Shown one piece after another: positions 34,073 through 42,166 of a stretch of 50,766 nt of DNA. Numbering within the stretch: the first letter of the stretch is position 1; each line of letters begins with the position of its first letter. The position numbers were made by a program, and so were the translations under genes. The stretch comes from an uncultured Collinsella sp. (GTDB taxonomy: Bacteria > Actinomycetota > Coriobacteriia > Coriobacteriales > Coriobacteriaceae), in NCBI GenBank assembly GCA_902470365.1, contig CABRFZ010000015.1, forward strand, positions 1 through 50,766, written 5' to 3'. The notes below the pieces were generated by a model. It was given only the letters and a program-made list of their open reading frames with translations, was not told the origin of the DNA and did no database searches.

Positions 34073-35263
34073 CTAGCTTCCGGCCCCGAAGATCCTGCCC
34101 TCGGGCGCGAGGCTGCTTGTTTGGGCAAATGATGGGCTGTCGGATTCGACAGTCTGCATGTCATCGATTGCCAGAACTTCATTAATTGTCGGGTCATCCA
34201 GCGTGATGCCTTCGAGCGTTGCTTTTTCGAGGTCGATTCGTTGACGCTCTTCGGAATCCTGGCGAAGCTGCTTCTGAATTTGCTTTTTCTCTTCTATAAA
34301 CCTTCTGAGCACAAACTGTCTCAGGTCCTCTTGCATGATTTGAAAGTCTTTTGGCAGACGCGAGGGGCGTACGCCCTCTTTCCGCTGGATTGCTTCCATG
34401 ACCCTAACAAAAGAGCTGGCATGCATAAAGGAATAACGGCTGACGGTGATGATTCCGTACCCCATGGACGCAAGTGCATTCTTGCGCTCCTCATCGATGG
34501 CGCGGTCTTCTTCCGCGTCATGATAAAAACCGTTGTATTCAATGTCTGTGCGAGATTTCTTTAGATACGCATCCATAAAGAACTTTTTGCGTCTCGTGAG
34601 ATTCTTTGCGGCAGTGGTGACCTGCACCTCGTAATCGGTCTCAATTCCCTTAATACCAAGCCCTCCTTCGCTTTTGGGCAGCGTTAGCATCATGACAAAG
34701 GCTGTTTCCATAGGAGACCGGCATCCGTCGTGCACACATTGGATCGCCTTTCGGGCAAGGGCCAGACCGTCGCATCTGGTAATGGAATTAAAGAACTGCT
34801 TTAACCTCTCGGTCGAGGTGAGCGCGAAACGCTCGGTATAGGAGGTGGAAGAGTCGGTTCCAAGGGAGTAAGCGCTGCACAATTCAAAGTAGTACTCCAC
34901 CAGTTCGCGAAAAGGGAGATAGGTGGCGGCCTGAAGTGCGCAAAGCTCAACGCCAACAATGAAGATGCCATCTTTGAGTTCTATAAAGCGTGAGTTCGAG
35001 AATCGTTTTGAAGAAACGTGGCATTGACAGTTCATTGCATAGCGCGCATTCCTGCGATCAAACACCATCACCTCGAGAGAACCATTTGCGTCGAGGGAAA
35101 CATCATGTTTGGTGAGCCATTCTGCGGCTGCGTCAAGGAGCGTTCCGGTGGGACATGATCCGTAAATCGCGGCAGGGTTACAGGACTCGATGCCTTTCGC
35201 AGACACCGAATGCGCGGCCTGGTAGACCGCTTTTGCAGTGGTATGTGACAATACGATACTCAT
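34073..35263 (-). CDS. Putative DUF559/Vsr-like nuclease-fold protein, function unknown
   Basis: A 396-residue protein. The first half is unrecognised. At about 195-300 it follows the pattern of DUF559/Vsr-type endonuclease folds: SPMETAF with the first acidic residue, FFMDAYLKKSRTDIEYNG with Asp and Glu, YHD, then an ERKNALASMGYGIITVSR ending. The last 80 residues are a charged helix and an acidic tail. This matches PD-(D/E)xK relatives, but catalysis is inference. No Shine-Dalgarno sequence precedes ATG 35263. GC is clearly lower than in its neighbours, and the inverted-repeat element abuts its 3' end. A defence or mobile-element link is possible; no partner gene is adjacent. Confidence 0.6.
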   Translation of the reverse strand: MSIVLSHTTAKAVYQAAHSVSAKGIESCNPAAIYGSCPTGTLLDAAAEWLTKHDVSLDANGSLEVMVFDRRNARYAMNCQCHVSSKRFSNSRFIELKDGIFIVGVELCALQAATYLPFRELVEYYFELCSAYSLGTDSSTSYTERFALTSTERLKQFFNSITRCDGLALARKAIQCVHDGCRSPMETAFVMMLTLPKSEGGLGIKGIETDYEVQVTTAAKNLTRRKKFFMDAYLKKSRTDIEYNGFYHDAEEDRAIDEERKNALASMGYGIITVSRYSFMHASSFVRVMEAIQRKEGVRPSRLPKDFQIMQEDLRQFVLRRFIEEKKQIQKQLRQDSEERQRIDLEKATLEGITLDDPTINEVLAIDDMQTVESDSPSFAQTSSLAPEGRIFGAGS

Positions 35264-35544
35264 GGTATATATCGTGTCAGTTAATGCCGTGTTGATGGCG
35301 CTGAGTGAAAAAGTCGTTTTAGAGGTCTAACCAAATGCTGTCCAAAAACTTGACGCAATTATGAGTTGGTATGCCCTAAATAAAAGTTTTCGCAGCTTAG
35401 CTATAGCATATAACTACTCAACTGCCGCACATTTGATAGTGATGCATCACCATCCGATAACGAATTACGTGTTGGGAATTGACCGAAATCGTTCAAAATG
35501 AGGGTTCAGAATTTGTGATGGCAGATTTATTTGTGGAACGTAGG
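35264..35544. other. AT-rich intergenic stretch without recognised gene
   Basis: I see no plausible gene on either strand. TATATA near 35270 could be a promoter element for the leftward nuclease-like gene. The composition is much lower in GC than the flanking exonuclease gene. Confidence 0.5.
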
Positions 35545-35581
35545 GCGGCCTCGCTGCGGGGGGTTCCCGCTGTGAGGCCGC
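35545..35581. terminator. Hairpin after the exonuclease gene
   Basis: Stem GCGGCCTC/GAGGCCGC (35545-35552 with 35574-35581) continues inward with GCGGG/CCCGC. A T-tract is lacking on the minus strand, so termination is likely but not textbook. Confidence 0.55.
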
Positions 35582-35615
35582 TCGTGATCTACGCCGGGGT
35601 TTGTCGCAGGCGTTT

Positions 35616-36584
35616 CTACTTGGCGAATAGGTTCTTGAGGTTGAACTCGGCTTGGACGGTGCGGAGCATGAGGTCGGTGTCGTCCAGGCCCAGATGCTGC
35701 TCGTCGGCGTCGGCGGCGAGGGTTCCACGGCGGCGCGCCCAGTTCTCGAGCGCGGCGGGGGCGGATTCGCGGGGGAGCGAGCGGACGTCGGCATCCAGGC
35801 TGCGGCAGATCTGGCGCGAGTCGATGACGATGATCTTGCCGGCGCGGCGTGCCTCGGAGTAACCGTCCAGATGAATTTTGAACCAGCTGTCCTCGAACGC
35901 GGCGTTATGCGCCATGTACGGGTACTTCTTCATAAGCTTGAGCAGCTGCTTCTGCAGTTCCTTGTTCTCGCGGAACGGCTTTTTGCCGTCGATGTCGTCC
36001 CAGGTGATATGGTGGATATTCGACAACGGCACATCCTCGCCGCGGTAGATGTCGGGCAGGCCGCAGTAATGCGCCTCGGCGTCATGCGGCACGGCGTCGC
36101 TGGTGAGGTCCATGATCTCCCAGCCCACGTTGATGATGTAGCCGCGCTCGGGCGCGCGACCGGTGGTCTCGATGTCGATGCCCAGCACCGTGCCTTGGAT
36201 GGGCTTGCGAGCGTAGGCGACGCCGAGCGCGTCGCGGTCGCCGCGGATCTCGCGCATAACGGACGCAGCGGTACGCTTTTGCATCTTGCCGATGGCCGCG
36301 CAGGTGTCGGCATCGGACAGACCACGCGAAAGCGTCGCGGGCGTCACGTTGCGCAGGCGTGCCTCGCCAATCTGGTCGCATAGGTCGCGGTTGCGGTCGG
36401 CCAGGTCGCGCACGGTAGCAAAGTCGAAGCCGGGGTCGCCCTCGGCGGTAAAGTACTCGGTCTCGAGCACCTTAAGGGCCTCTTCGCTCTTCTGGCGCTC
36501 GGACTCCATGGCGCCGTGATCGCCATAGATAAACATGGGGATAAACGGCTGGCGCTCGTATTCGAGTGCTTGCGAAACGTTCAT
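35616..36584 (-). CDS. DEDD-type 3'-5' exonuclease domain protein
   Basis: A 322-residue protein with a DnaQ/RNase T-like exonuclease domain at about 135-320. ExoI is GIDIETTG, ExoII is AHNAAFEDSW, and ExoIII is HLGLDDTD (His-x4-Asp, the DEDDh type). The metal-binding acids are all present. The first 130 residues are helical and unassigned. It may trim DNA or RNA 3' ends; which one is not clear. ATG 36584 has AAGGAG six bases upstream. It is divergent from the metal exporter gene. Confidence 0.82.
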   Translation of the reverse strand: MNVSQALEYERQPFIPMFIYGDHGAMESERQKSEEALKVLETEYFTAEGDPGFDFATVRDLADRNRDLCDQIGEARLRNVTPATLSRGLSDADTCAAIGKMQKRTAASVMREIRGDRDALGVAYARKPIQGTVLGIDIETTGRAPERGYIINVGWEIMDLTSDAVPHDAEAHYCGLPDIYRGEDVPLSNIHHITWDDIDGKKPFRENKELQKQLLKLMKKYPYMAHNAAFEDSWFKIHLDGYSEARRAGKIIVIDSRQICRSLDADVRSLPRESAPAALENWARRRGTLAADADEQHLGLDDTDLMLRTVQAEFNLKNLFAK

Positions 36585-36644
36585 AGACTGCTCCTTGGAC
36601 GGGCCGCGTCGCGCGGCTCGGTGGCATTGAGTTATGGCGAGATG

Positions 36645-36712
36645 ATAGTTTACCATGGGCAACTATTGGCACCACGCCTAGGTCAACTACAATACCCTAG
36701 TTGACCGCTAGG
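36645..36712 (+). promoter_or_regulatory. Promoter with two palindromes before the metal exporter gene
   Basis: TTGGCA (36666-36671) and TACAAT (36688-36693), 16 bases apart, form a plausible promoter. A 22-bp palindrome (arms ATAGTT and AACTAT around CCATGG) at 36645-36666 abuts the -35. A second inverted repeat, 36677-36689 with 36698-36712 (GTCAACTA/TAGTTGAC), surrounds the -10. Both suit metalloregulator binding. Confidence 0.6.
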
Positions 36713-36755
36713 ACTTTTACAATGCTGCCGAAAGACACGAAAGGTTCCACCCTTC

Positions 36756-37844
36756 ATGGATTTGCTGATTGATATTTTGCTCGACGCTGGCAAGGACACG
36801 CTGTCGCTGGTGCCGTTTTTGTTGGTGACGTATCTGGCCCTCGAGACCCTGGAGCACGTTGCGGGCGACCGCGTTAACGGGGCCATCAAGCGCGCCGGCG
36901 CCGCGGGTCCCGTGGTCGGCTCGCTGCTGGGCATGGTGCCGCAGTGCGGATTTTCGGCCATGGCAGCAACGCTGTACGCCGGCCGTGTCGTGACGCTGGG
37001 CACGCTGGTCGCCGTGTTCCTCTCGACCTCCGATGAGATGCTGCCGCTGTTGCTCGCCGAGCAGGTGCCCGTGCAGACCATGGCGATGCTTTTGGCTTCG
37101 AAGGCACTGATCGCGCTGGTCACGGGCTTTATCGTGGACGCGGCTATCCGCGGCCTTCGTCGTAACGCTCGCGCGCATGCGGCGATTCGCCGTACCGTGC
37201 TGGGGACCGCTGCTAATTCGGCTCATGTGAACTGCGCGCACGACGACCACAGCGGCGGTGACATCATCGACGAGGTGGCCGAGGCGGGCGTGAGCGCCGA
37301 TCACATCCATGAGCTGTGCGAGCGCGACCATTGCGGTTGCGATGAAGACGAGGACGAGTACGAACACGGACATGGACACGATCACGGTCATGGGGGCGAG
37401 CATGAACACCATGATGGCCACGGTCACTCCCACTCTCACGAGAGCGCGCCCCTCCTGTCGATTATTCGCAGCGCCATCTCGCACACCGTGCAGGTATCGG
37501 TATTCATTTTTCTGGTGACGCTGATTCTGGTCGCCGTGCTCGAGACCTTCGGCGAGTCCGCGATCGAGCAGTTCCTGCGTGGCAACGAGACGCTCGCCGT
37601 CCTGGGTTCGGCGCTTGTCGGCCTGATCCCCAACTGCTCGGCCAGCGTCGTCATTACGCAGCTGTACCTGGAGGGCGCGCTACAGCTGGCGCCGATGCTC
37701 GCCGGCACGCTCATCTCTGCCGGTGTGGGCTACCTGGTGCTGTTCCGCACCAACCGCAGCGCTCGCGAAAACGCCGTGTTCCTGGTCATGATGTACGTCA
37801 TCGGCGCTGGCTGGGGCCTCGTCCTATCTGCCTTTGGCCTCTAA
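36756..37844 (+). CDS. Putative heavy-metal/manganese exporter (ArsP_2 / DUF2899 type)
   Basis: A 362-residue membrane protein of about ten helices in two homologous halves. VPQCGFSAMAATLYAG (61-76) in half one corresponds to IPNCSASVVITQLYLEG (291-307) in half two, a typical inverted-topology repeat. The central cytoplasmic or external loop (about 155-230) is extremely rich in His, Asp and Glu and should bind metal. The family is annotated as a putative heavy-metal or manganese transporter; direction and metal are inferred. The ribosome site is weak (GAAAGG). The promoter has two palindromes, one sharing a block with the DtxR-family gene's upstream region. Confidence 0.78.
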   Translation: MDLLIDILLDAGKDTLSLVPFLLVTYLALETLEHVAGDRVNGAIKRAGAAGPVVGSLLGMVPQCGFSAMAATLYAGRVVTLGTLVAVFLSTSDEMLPLLLAEQVPVQTMAMLLASKALIALVTGFIVDAAIRGLRRNARAHAAIRRTVLGTAANSAHVNCAHDDHSGGDIIDEVAEAGVSADHIHELCERDHCGCDEDEDEYEHGHGHDHGHGGEHEHHDGHGHSHSHESAPLLSIIRSAISHTVQVSVFIFLVTLILVAVLETFGESAIEQFLRGNETLAVLGSALVGLIPNCSASVVITQLYLEGALQLAPMLAGTLISAGVGYLVLFRTNRSARENAVFLVMMYVIGAGWGLVLSAFGL

Positions 37845-37862
37845 GTAGGCCTAAAAATGGAC

Positions 37863-37928
37863 TTCAAATAGCCATGCTCGGCGCCTGCACAATGCGGCGA
37901 CGCATGGCATTTTGAAACCCGTTTTTTG
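37863..37928 (+). terminator. Terminator of the metal exporter gene
   Basis: Arms 37863-37877 and 37902-37916 pair at 13 of 15 positions around TCGGCGCCTGCACAATGC-type sequence that folds further. GTTTTTTG follows at 37921. Confidence 0.65.
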
Positions 37929-38007
37929 TTGAGCCATGGATTTTGAGCGCTCACACCGCCCAAAGCAAAAAGCAGATTTCCGGACATGTCCCAAAAATCT
38001 ACCTTGG

Positions 38008-38490
38008 TTAGCGCAGCAGCTCGGTGAGGTTGCGTTTAAAGCGAGCGCGATCTTCGCTGGTGAAGGCTGCCGGCCCGCGGGTGCGACCGCCAGCGCGACG
38101 CACCTTCTTTTCCTCGTGGCGAATAAACAACTGCATGTCGATGGTCGCTTTGTCGTAGACGCGCCCGCGCACACCGATGGCGGCGGCATCGCGCCCGAGC
38201 ACCATGCTCGCCAAGCCAATGTCCTGCGTCACGACCACGTCGCCCGCCTGCAGGCGTTCGACAATGGCAAAGTCGGCGCTGTCGGCGCCCACGCTCACAT
38301 CGAGCGTCGTGACCCAAAAGCCGCGTCGCGCGTGCTCGGCATCGCGCGGGTCGTCGCGGCGAATGTGCCGTTCCAGGTTTTGCGTGCTGTTGCCGGCGAT
38401 AACAACGGCGACGCCCGCCCGCCGCGCGCAGTCAATCGACTCGCGCGTGACCGGGCAGGCGTCGGCATCAATAAAGAGCGTTCGCGGCAT
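38008..38490 (-). CDS. UPF0178 (YaiI/YqxD) family protein
   Basis: A 160-residue protein of the UPF0178 family. The N-terminus FIDADACPV resembles the acidic start of a PIN-like nuclease fold, and DVVVTQDIGLA with a later GRVYDKATID are also hallmarks. Function is not established; nuclease activity is only suspected from the fold. The ATG abuts the stop of the upstream HdeD-like gene with no gap, so translation is probably coupled. No strong Shine-Dalgarno sequence of its own. Confidence 0.85.
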   Translation of the reverse strand: MPRTLFIDADACPVTRESIDCARRAGVAVVIAGNSTQNLERHIRRDDPRDAEHARRGFWVTTLDVSVGADSADFAIVERLQAGDVVVTQDIGLASMVLGRDAAAIGVRGRVYDKATIDMQLFIRHEEKKVRRAGGRTRGPAAFTSEDRARFKRNLTELLR

Positions 38491-39093
38491 CTAGTGCACC
38501 AGTTTGCCAAACTGAATGGCGCGGACAATGAGCGTCACGCCAAACACCAGCAGTGCGGCGCCGCTAAAGATGACGAGCATCTTGGCCGACCACAGCGGAT
38601 AGATAAACACGAACATGCCGGCGATGATGGAGAGCGCGCCGCTCAGGATGGCGAGGGCACGGTTGGACGAAAGCTCGGACTCCAGAATGGACATGACACC
38701 TTCGACGATCCAGCCAAAGCCGGCCACGATAACCACCATCGTGGTGAGCGTCGCGGTCGAGAAGGCCTGGTTGCGCAGGATTATGACGCCGCCCAGGATA
38801 ATGAGTAGGTTGGAGATGATGCTCGTCACGCGCCAGCCGGTGGGCAGCAGCGGCTCAAAAATGGCAGTGAACAGCCTGATGGCTGCCGTAATCACAAAGT
38901 AGAAGCCCAGGACGGTCGTCAAAAAGACGAGGGACTTGGCGGGTGCAAAAAGCAGCGCGATACCAGCAATGAGTGCTAAGACGCCCGTGATGGCGTAGAT
39001 CCAGCGCACGGCCTTGACGGCTTTGCCTGCCATGCTTTTCTCGTCAAATCCAAATTGGCTCGATTTTTGGTCATCGTTCTTAAAGATGCCCAT
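38491..39093 (-). CDS. HdeD/DUF308-family membrane protein
   Basis: A 200-residue protein with a 30-residue polar N-terminus (KNDDQKSSQFGFDEKS) and six hydrophobic helices in three pairs, for example WIYAITGVLALIAGIALLF, FLTTVLGFYFVITAAI and MLVIFSGAALLVFGVTLIV. The repeated pattern fits HdeD-like DUF308 proteins, linked to acid stress in enterobacteria but of unknown role here. AAAGGAG precedes ATG 39093. It is cotranscribed with the UPF0178 gene. Confidence 0.82.
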   Translation of the reverse strand: MGIFKNDDQKSSQFGFDEKSMAGKAVKAVRWIYAITGVLALIAGIALLFAPAKSLVFLTTVLGFYFVITAAIRLFTAIFEPLLPTGWRVTSIISNLLIILGGVIILRNQAFSTATLTTMVVIVAGFGWIVEGVMSILESELSSNRALAILSGALSIIAGMFVFIYPLWSAKMLVIFSGAALLVFGVTLIVRAIQFGKLVH

Positions 39094-39310
39094 AATGTCT
39101 CCTTTCCGTGCGGTGCACGTCGCGTTCATTGCTCTCCGCGCGGCGTACGCCAAAAGTGCTGCAACAAGTATCGCCCAAGGGCGCCGATGCATGGGGCGGG
39201 AAGGACGAATTGCCGCCCCACATTCCCGAATTGTTACTTTTGTTCCTGCTCCAGTGAGGATTAATCAACAGGTGTAGAACATTGCAGCCCTGTTCGTTAT
39301 TGCCTACGTT

Positions 39311-39329
39311 TTAGGTTAGATTTTCCTAA
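39311..39329. promoter_or_regulatory. IdeR/DtxR iron-box-like palindrome before the nitroreductase gene
   Basis: TTAGGTTAGATTTTCCTAA agrees with the 19-bp IdeR/DtxR consensus TTAGGTTAGGCTAACCTAA at 15 positions. It lies 28 bases before the nitroreductase start and 218 bases from the divergent HdeD-like gene. Confidence 0.55.
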
Positions 39330-39357
39330 GGACAATTGGCTTGTATTGGGGGTCCCT

Positions 39358-40029
39358 ATGAACGAAGCAGTTCCCGAGGCACCGTCGAGTGTCGAATCGA
39401 TGGCAAAGCAGGGTTGCGAAAAGCTCGGCTTGGACGCGTTTGATGCGTTGGTTCGCCGCGCCCGCACGTGCCGTCGCTTTGACGAGTCCATGCGCGTGCC
39501 GCGCGAGTTTTTGCTCGAGCTGGCGGAACTTGCGCACCTGGCTCCCTGTGGTGCCAATGCTCAGCGTCTGCGTTTTCATGTGGTAAGCGGTGCAGAGGAC
39601 TGCGCGCGTGTATTTGACGAGCTCGCATGGGCCGGCGCACTTAAGGACTGGCCAGGTCCTGCCGAGGGTGAGCGCCCGACCGGCTACATCGCGATTCTTG
39701 CTGAGCGCGCCGTTCCGGGCAAGCCCGCCGCTCCCATTACCGATGTCGACACGGGCATTGCCGCGCAGACGATGATGCTCGCCGCCCGCAGCGCCACGCC
39801 CGAGGTGGCAGCCTGCATGTTCAAGGCCTTTACGCCCCACGCGATCGATGCCATGGGGCTCGATAACGACAAATATGAGCTCAAGCTGATCATGGCGTTT
39901 GGCGTTCCGGCCGAGACACAGGTGATCGATGCGATCGATTCCAACCCCGACGGCTCCATCAATTATTGGCGCGACGAGGCGCGGGTGCACCACGTACCCA
40001 AGCGTCCGCTTGCCGACGTGCTGCTGTAG
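39358..40029 (+). CDS. Nitroreductase-family flavoprotein
   Basis: A 223-residue member of the nitroreductase superfamily, FMN-dependent NAD(P)H enzymes. The N-terminal RRARTCRRFDESMRVPREFL holds the RRS-x-R-x-F type FMN phosphate site. APCGANAQRLRFHVV corresponds to the APSGGNRQPW motif, and the C-terminal third has LMAFGVPAE as in IMAFGYP. A nearby cysteine (CKxC) Fe-S motif is not seen. Substrate unknown. ATG 39358 is preferred over an in-frame TTG four codons upstream; the ribosome site is only GGGGG. An iron-box-like palindrome upstream suggests metal-dependent control. Confidence 0.8.
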   Translation: MNEAVPEAPSSVESMAKQGCEKLGLDAFDALVRRARTCRRFDESMRVPREFLLELAELAHLAPCGANAQRLRFHVVSGAEDCARVFDELAWAGALKDWPGPAEGERPTGYIAILAERAVPGKPAAPITDVDTGIAAQTMMLAARSATPEVAACMFKAFTPHAIDAMGLDNDKYELKLIMAFGVPAETQVIDAIDSNPDGSINYWRDEARVHHVPKRPLADVLL

Positions 40030-40062
40030 TTGTGCGTCGTTGCGGCGCAATCCGGCGGCAAA

Positions 40063-40097
40063 ATCACCACAAAGACTCCTGTCCCCTTTGTGGTGGT
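40063..40097. repeat. CACCACAAAGGGGAC inverted repeat, copy 2
   Basis: ACCACAAAG and CTTTGTGGT flank ACTCCTGTCCC. It shares CACCACAAAG and GGGGAC (in reverse) with the copy at 27344. It sits between the nitroreductase and phosphatase genes. Confidence 0.65.
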
Positions 40098-40112
40098 ACG
40101 AGGGGAGGGTGT

Positions 40113-40655
40113 GTGGCAGATCTGTATTTGGTGCGGCATGGGCAGACTGAGCTCAATGTGCAGAGCATTTTGCAGGGCTGGCACGATTCGCCGCTTACGG
40201 CGCGCGGGCGCGAGCAGGCGCTGACGGCGCGTACGGCGTTTGCGGCGCGTGGCGTGGCCTTTGATCATGTGTATTCCTCGCCGTTGGGCCGGGCGCGGCA
40301 TACGGCCGAGCTTATCGTTGGCGAGGGCCGTTCCATTGAGCTGGTCGATGACCTGCGTGAGTGGCATTTTGGCTCGCTGGAGGGCACATCAAATCGCAAG
40401 ATGCCGCCGCGGCCCTGGGGCGATTATCCGGTGGCCTTTGGCGGCGAGTCGGAAAGTGAGCTTCGCGCACGTATGGTCGCGGCGCTGTCCCGCATCATGG
40501 CCAGGCTGCAGCACGACTGCGTCCTGGCGGTTTCCCACGGCTCAGCCTGCCAGGAGTTTCTTGAGTATGTGACTGGCGAGGGAGAGCTACCCGACAACGG
40601 TGCCGTGCTTCATTTTGGCTATTGCGACGGGGCGTTTTCGCTCTTGGGTTGGTAA
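40113..40655 (+). CDS. Histidine phosphatase family protein 1
   Basis: A 180-residue phosphoglycerate-mutase-like phosphatase. The catalytic LVRHGQTELN is at residues 6-15, the second arginine in YSSPLGRARHTAE, the glutamate in DDLREWHFGSLEG, and the second histidine in AVSHGSA. The enzyme transfers phosphate through His; the substrate is unknown. The start is GTG 40113, preceded by GGGGAGG; earlier in-frame codons run into the repeat. A similar gene follows 17 bases later, so the pair is a tandem duplication. Confidence 0.87.
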   Translation: MADLYLVRHGQTELNVQSILQGWHDSPLTARGREQALTARTAFAARGVAFDHVYSSPLGRARHTAELIVGEGRSIELVDDLREWHFGSLEGTSNRKMPPRPWGDYPVAFGGESESELRARMVAALSRIMARLQHDCVLAVSHGSACQEFLEYVTGEGELPDNGAVLHFGYCDGAFSLLGW

Positions 40656-40672
40656 CGAACGAAAGGACCCCT

Positions 40673-41308
40673 ATGAATAAAGATCTGTATCTGGTCCGTC
40701 ATGGACAGACGATATTCAACCTTAAGCGTATCATTCAGGGGTGGAGTGACTCGCCGCTTACGCAGTTGGGTTGCGACCAGGCGGCGCGCGCCGGCATGTT
40801 TTTACGCGCGCGCGGCATTGAGCCCGATCATGCCTACACCTCCACGCTTCATCGCACCGAGCAGACTATCGCCAACTTGTGGCCGGGCTTGGCGTACGAG
40901 CGCCTGGACGGCCTGCGCGAGTGGTTCTTTGGCGACTTTGAGGCCGAGCGCGTGATGCTTATGCCCGAGCGCCCGTGGCGCGATTTCTATCGTCAGTTTG
41001 GCGGCGAGGGCCAGATGCAGGTGCGCGAGCGCATGGTGGCGACGCTGACCGAGCTTATGCAGCGTCCGGACCATGTGTGCGTGCTCGCGGTAAGTCATGG
41101 CTCGGCTATCAAGGAGTTTTTGGACCACGTGCGGGGCGCGGCGGCAGACGAGCGCGAACGCGTGCCGGGCAACTGCTCAGTGCTGCATTTTGCGTTTGAC
41201 GATGCGGCCGATACGTTTGAACTTGTCGAAGTCTTTACGCAGGAGGACTACGCGCGCGAGCTGGGGCTTGAACCGCTCGTGGCTACTGCGGGTCCGCAGC
41301 GCGGATAA
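40673..41308 (+). CDS. Histidine phosphatase family protein 2
   Basis: A 211-residue paralogue of the preceding gene, with LVRHGQTIFN, STLHRTEQT, DGLREWFFGDFE and AVSHGSA. The two share the layout and the phrase GWSDSPLT/GWHDSPLT. Residues PERPWRDFYRQFGGEG match PWGDYPVAFGGES in the first copy. Such enzymes include metal-independent phosphoserine phosphatases (PspA type), of interest because serA and serC are close by; this is only a possibility. AAAGGA precedes the ATG. A strong terminator lies about 50 bases downstream. Confidence 0.87.
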   Translation: MNKDLYLVRHGQTIFNLKRIIQGWSDSPLTQLGCDQAARAGMFLRARGIEPDHAYTSTLHRTEQTIANLWPGLAYERLDGLREWFFGDFEAERVMLMPERPWRDFYRQFGGEGQMQVRERMVATLTELMQRPDHVCVLAVSHGSAIKEFLDHVRGAAADERERVPGNCSVLHFAFDDAADTFELVEVFTQEDYARELGLEPLVATAGPQRG

Positions 41309-41355
41309 CGCGAGCGTGGCGGCACGGGTCGCCGGCATAACTTCTCGACGCAAAA

Positions 41356-41398
41356 GGGGCGGAGATGCATGTACCTGCTGCATCTCCGCCCCCTGTTT
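41356..41398 (+). terminator. Terminator after the phosphatase pair
   Basis: A perfect 14-bp stem (41356-41369 with 41379-41392), 9-nt loop, then TGTTTGT. On the other strand a CCTTTTGC run follows, so it may serve the convergent DUF1015-like gene too. Confidence 0.8.
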
Positions 41399-41437
41399 GT
41401 TGGGCTGCCGATTTTTGTGCCGGGCGGTCTGGTCTCG

Positions 41438-42127
41438 CTAGAACCGCGCGATCTGGTGGGTGAGCAGGCCCATCGGGACCTGCGGCGCGCCGCCGCTGAC
41501 CTGCGCGGCGGGGAAGAGCACAGCTACGGCAAAGTTGAACGGCTCTTTGCCCGTGTAGGTGCCGGCGGCACGGGCATCGTCGGCCAGGAGCTGTGATGCC
41601 CCGACCAGCGCGGCAGCGTAGGCGGGGTCGTCGGCCAGTGCCGGCTCCGGCGCCTGGTCGAGCATGGCACGGATGGCGCCGACGGCGTCCTCGCGCTTGA
41701 CCTCCCACACGCGGTGCGTAATGCCGGCGGGGTCGGTGACGGCATAGAGTGAAGCGCCCTCTTTTGCGGCGCCGAGGATGATATCCATGACGGGCGAGGC
41801 TTCGTAGGCAAGTGTTACGGGACGGGGCTGCACCTTGAGCTCGGTGATCGCGCGCGCGGCGGCGAGTGCGTCGACGCTCTCGGCGGCAGCCTCGTCGCTA
41901 CCCGTCAGCACGTTAACCGGGCAGATCGCCACGACACCCGTCACACGTCCCGGCTCGCCCGAGCATTCGTACACGTAATACGCCGCACCCGGGTCCTTGA
42001 GCATCAGACCATCGGCAATGGCTCTGCGCAAAGCATCGTTGCCGCTCAGGACGCTGCCCATTGCAGGCAGCGCCTCGAGCACGCGGTCCTGAGCCGGGCG
42101 GATGCAGGGAAACGGAAGTGCTTTCAT
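41438..42127 (-). CDS. Short DUF1015-like protein
   Basis: A 229-residue protein that fits parts of DUF1015: FPCIRPAQDRVLEALP at the start, AAYYVYECSGEPGRVTGVVA, then LYAVTDPAGITHRVWEV. The full family is about 400 residues and its C-terminal half appears to be missing, although the ORF is uninterrupted. DUF1015 genes often neighbour serA and serC in other bacteria (from memory), which fits this place at the end of the leftward serine cluster. The function is unknown. It starts 39 bases after the M20 peptidase stop. Confidence 0.6.
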   Translation of the reverse strand: MKALPFPCIRPAQDRVLEALPAMGSVLSGNDALRRAIADGLMLKDPGAAYYVYECSGEPGRVTGVVAICPVNVLTGSDEAAAESVDALAAARAITELKVQPRPVTLAYEASPVMDIILGAAKEGASLYAVTDPAGITHRVWEVKREDAVGAIRAMLDQAPEPALADDPAYAAALVGASQLLADDARAAGTYTGKEPFNFAVAVLFPAAQVSGGAPQVPMGLLTHQIARF

Positions 42128-42166
42128 GGGCGGTCCTAACGCACGATTCGGTTTGTTCGCGGCTTA

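Noticed and set aside
35479..35862. Plus-strand frame after the AT-rich gap
   Set aside because: It overlaps the exonuclease 3' end on the opposite strand, lacks a ribosome site and shows no domain.
37371..37440. Short tandem repeats encoding a His/Asp/Gly-rich stretch, first suspected as a DNA repeat array
   Set aside because: They lie in frame within the metal exporter and encode its metal-binding loop; no spacer structure exists, so it is not a CRISPR or VNTR locus.
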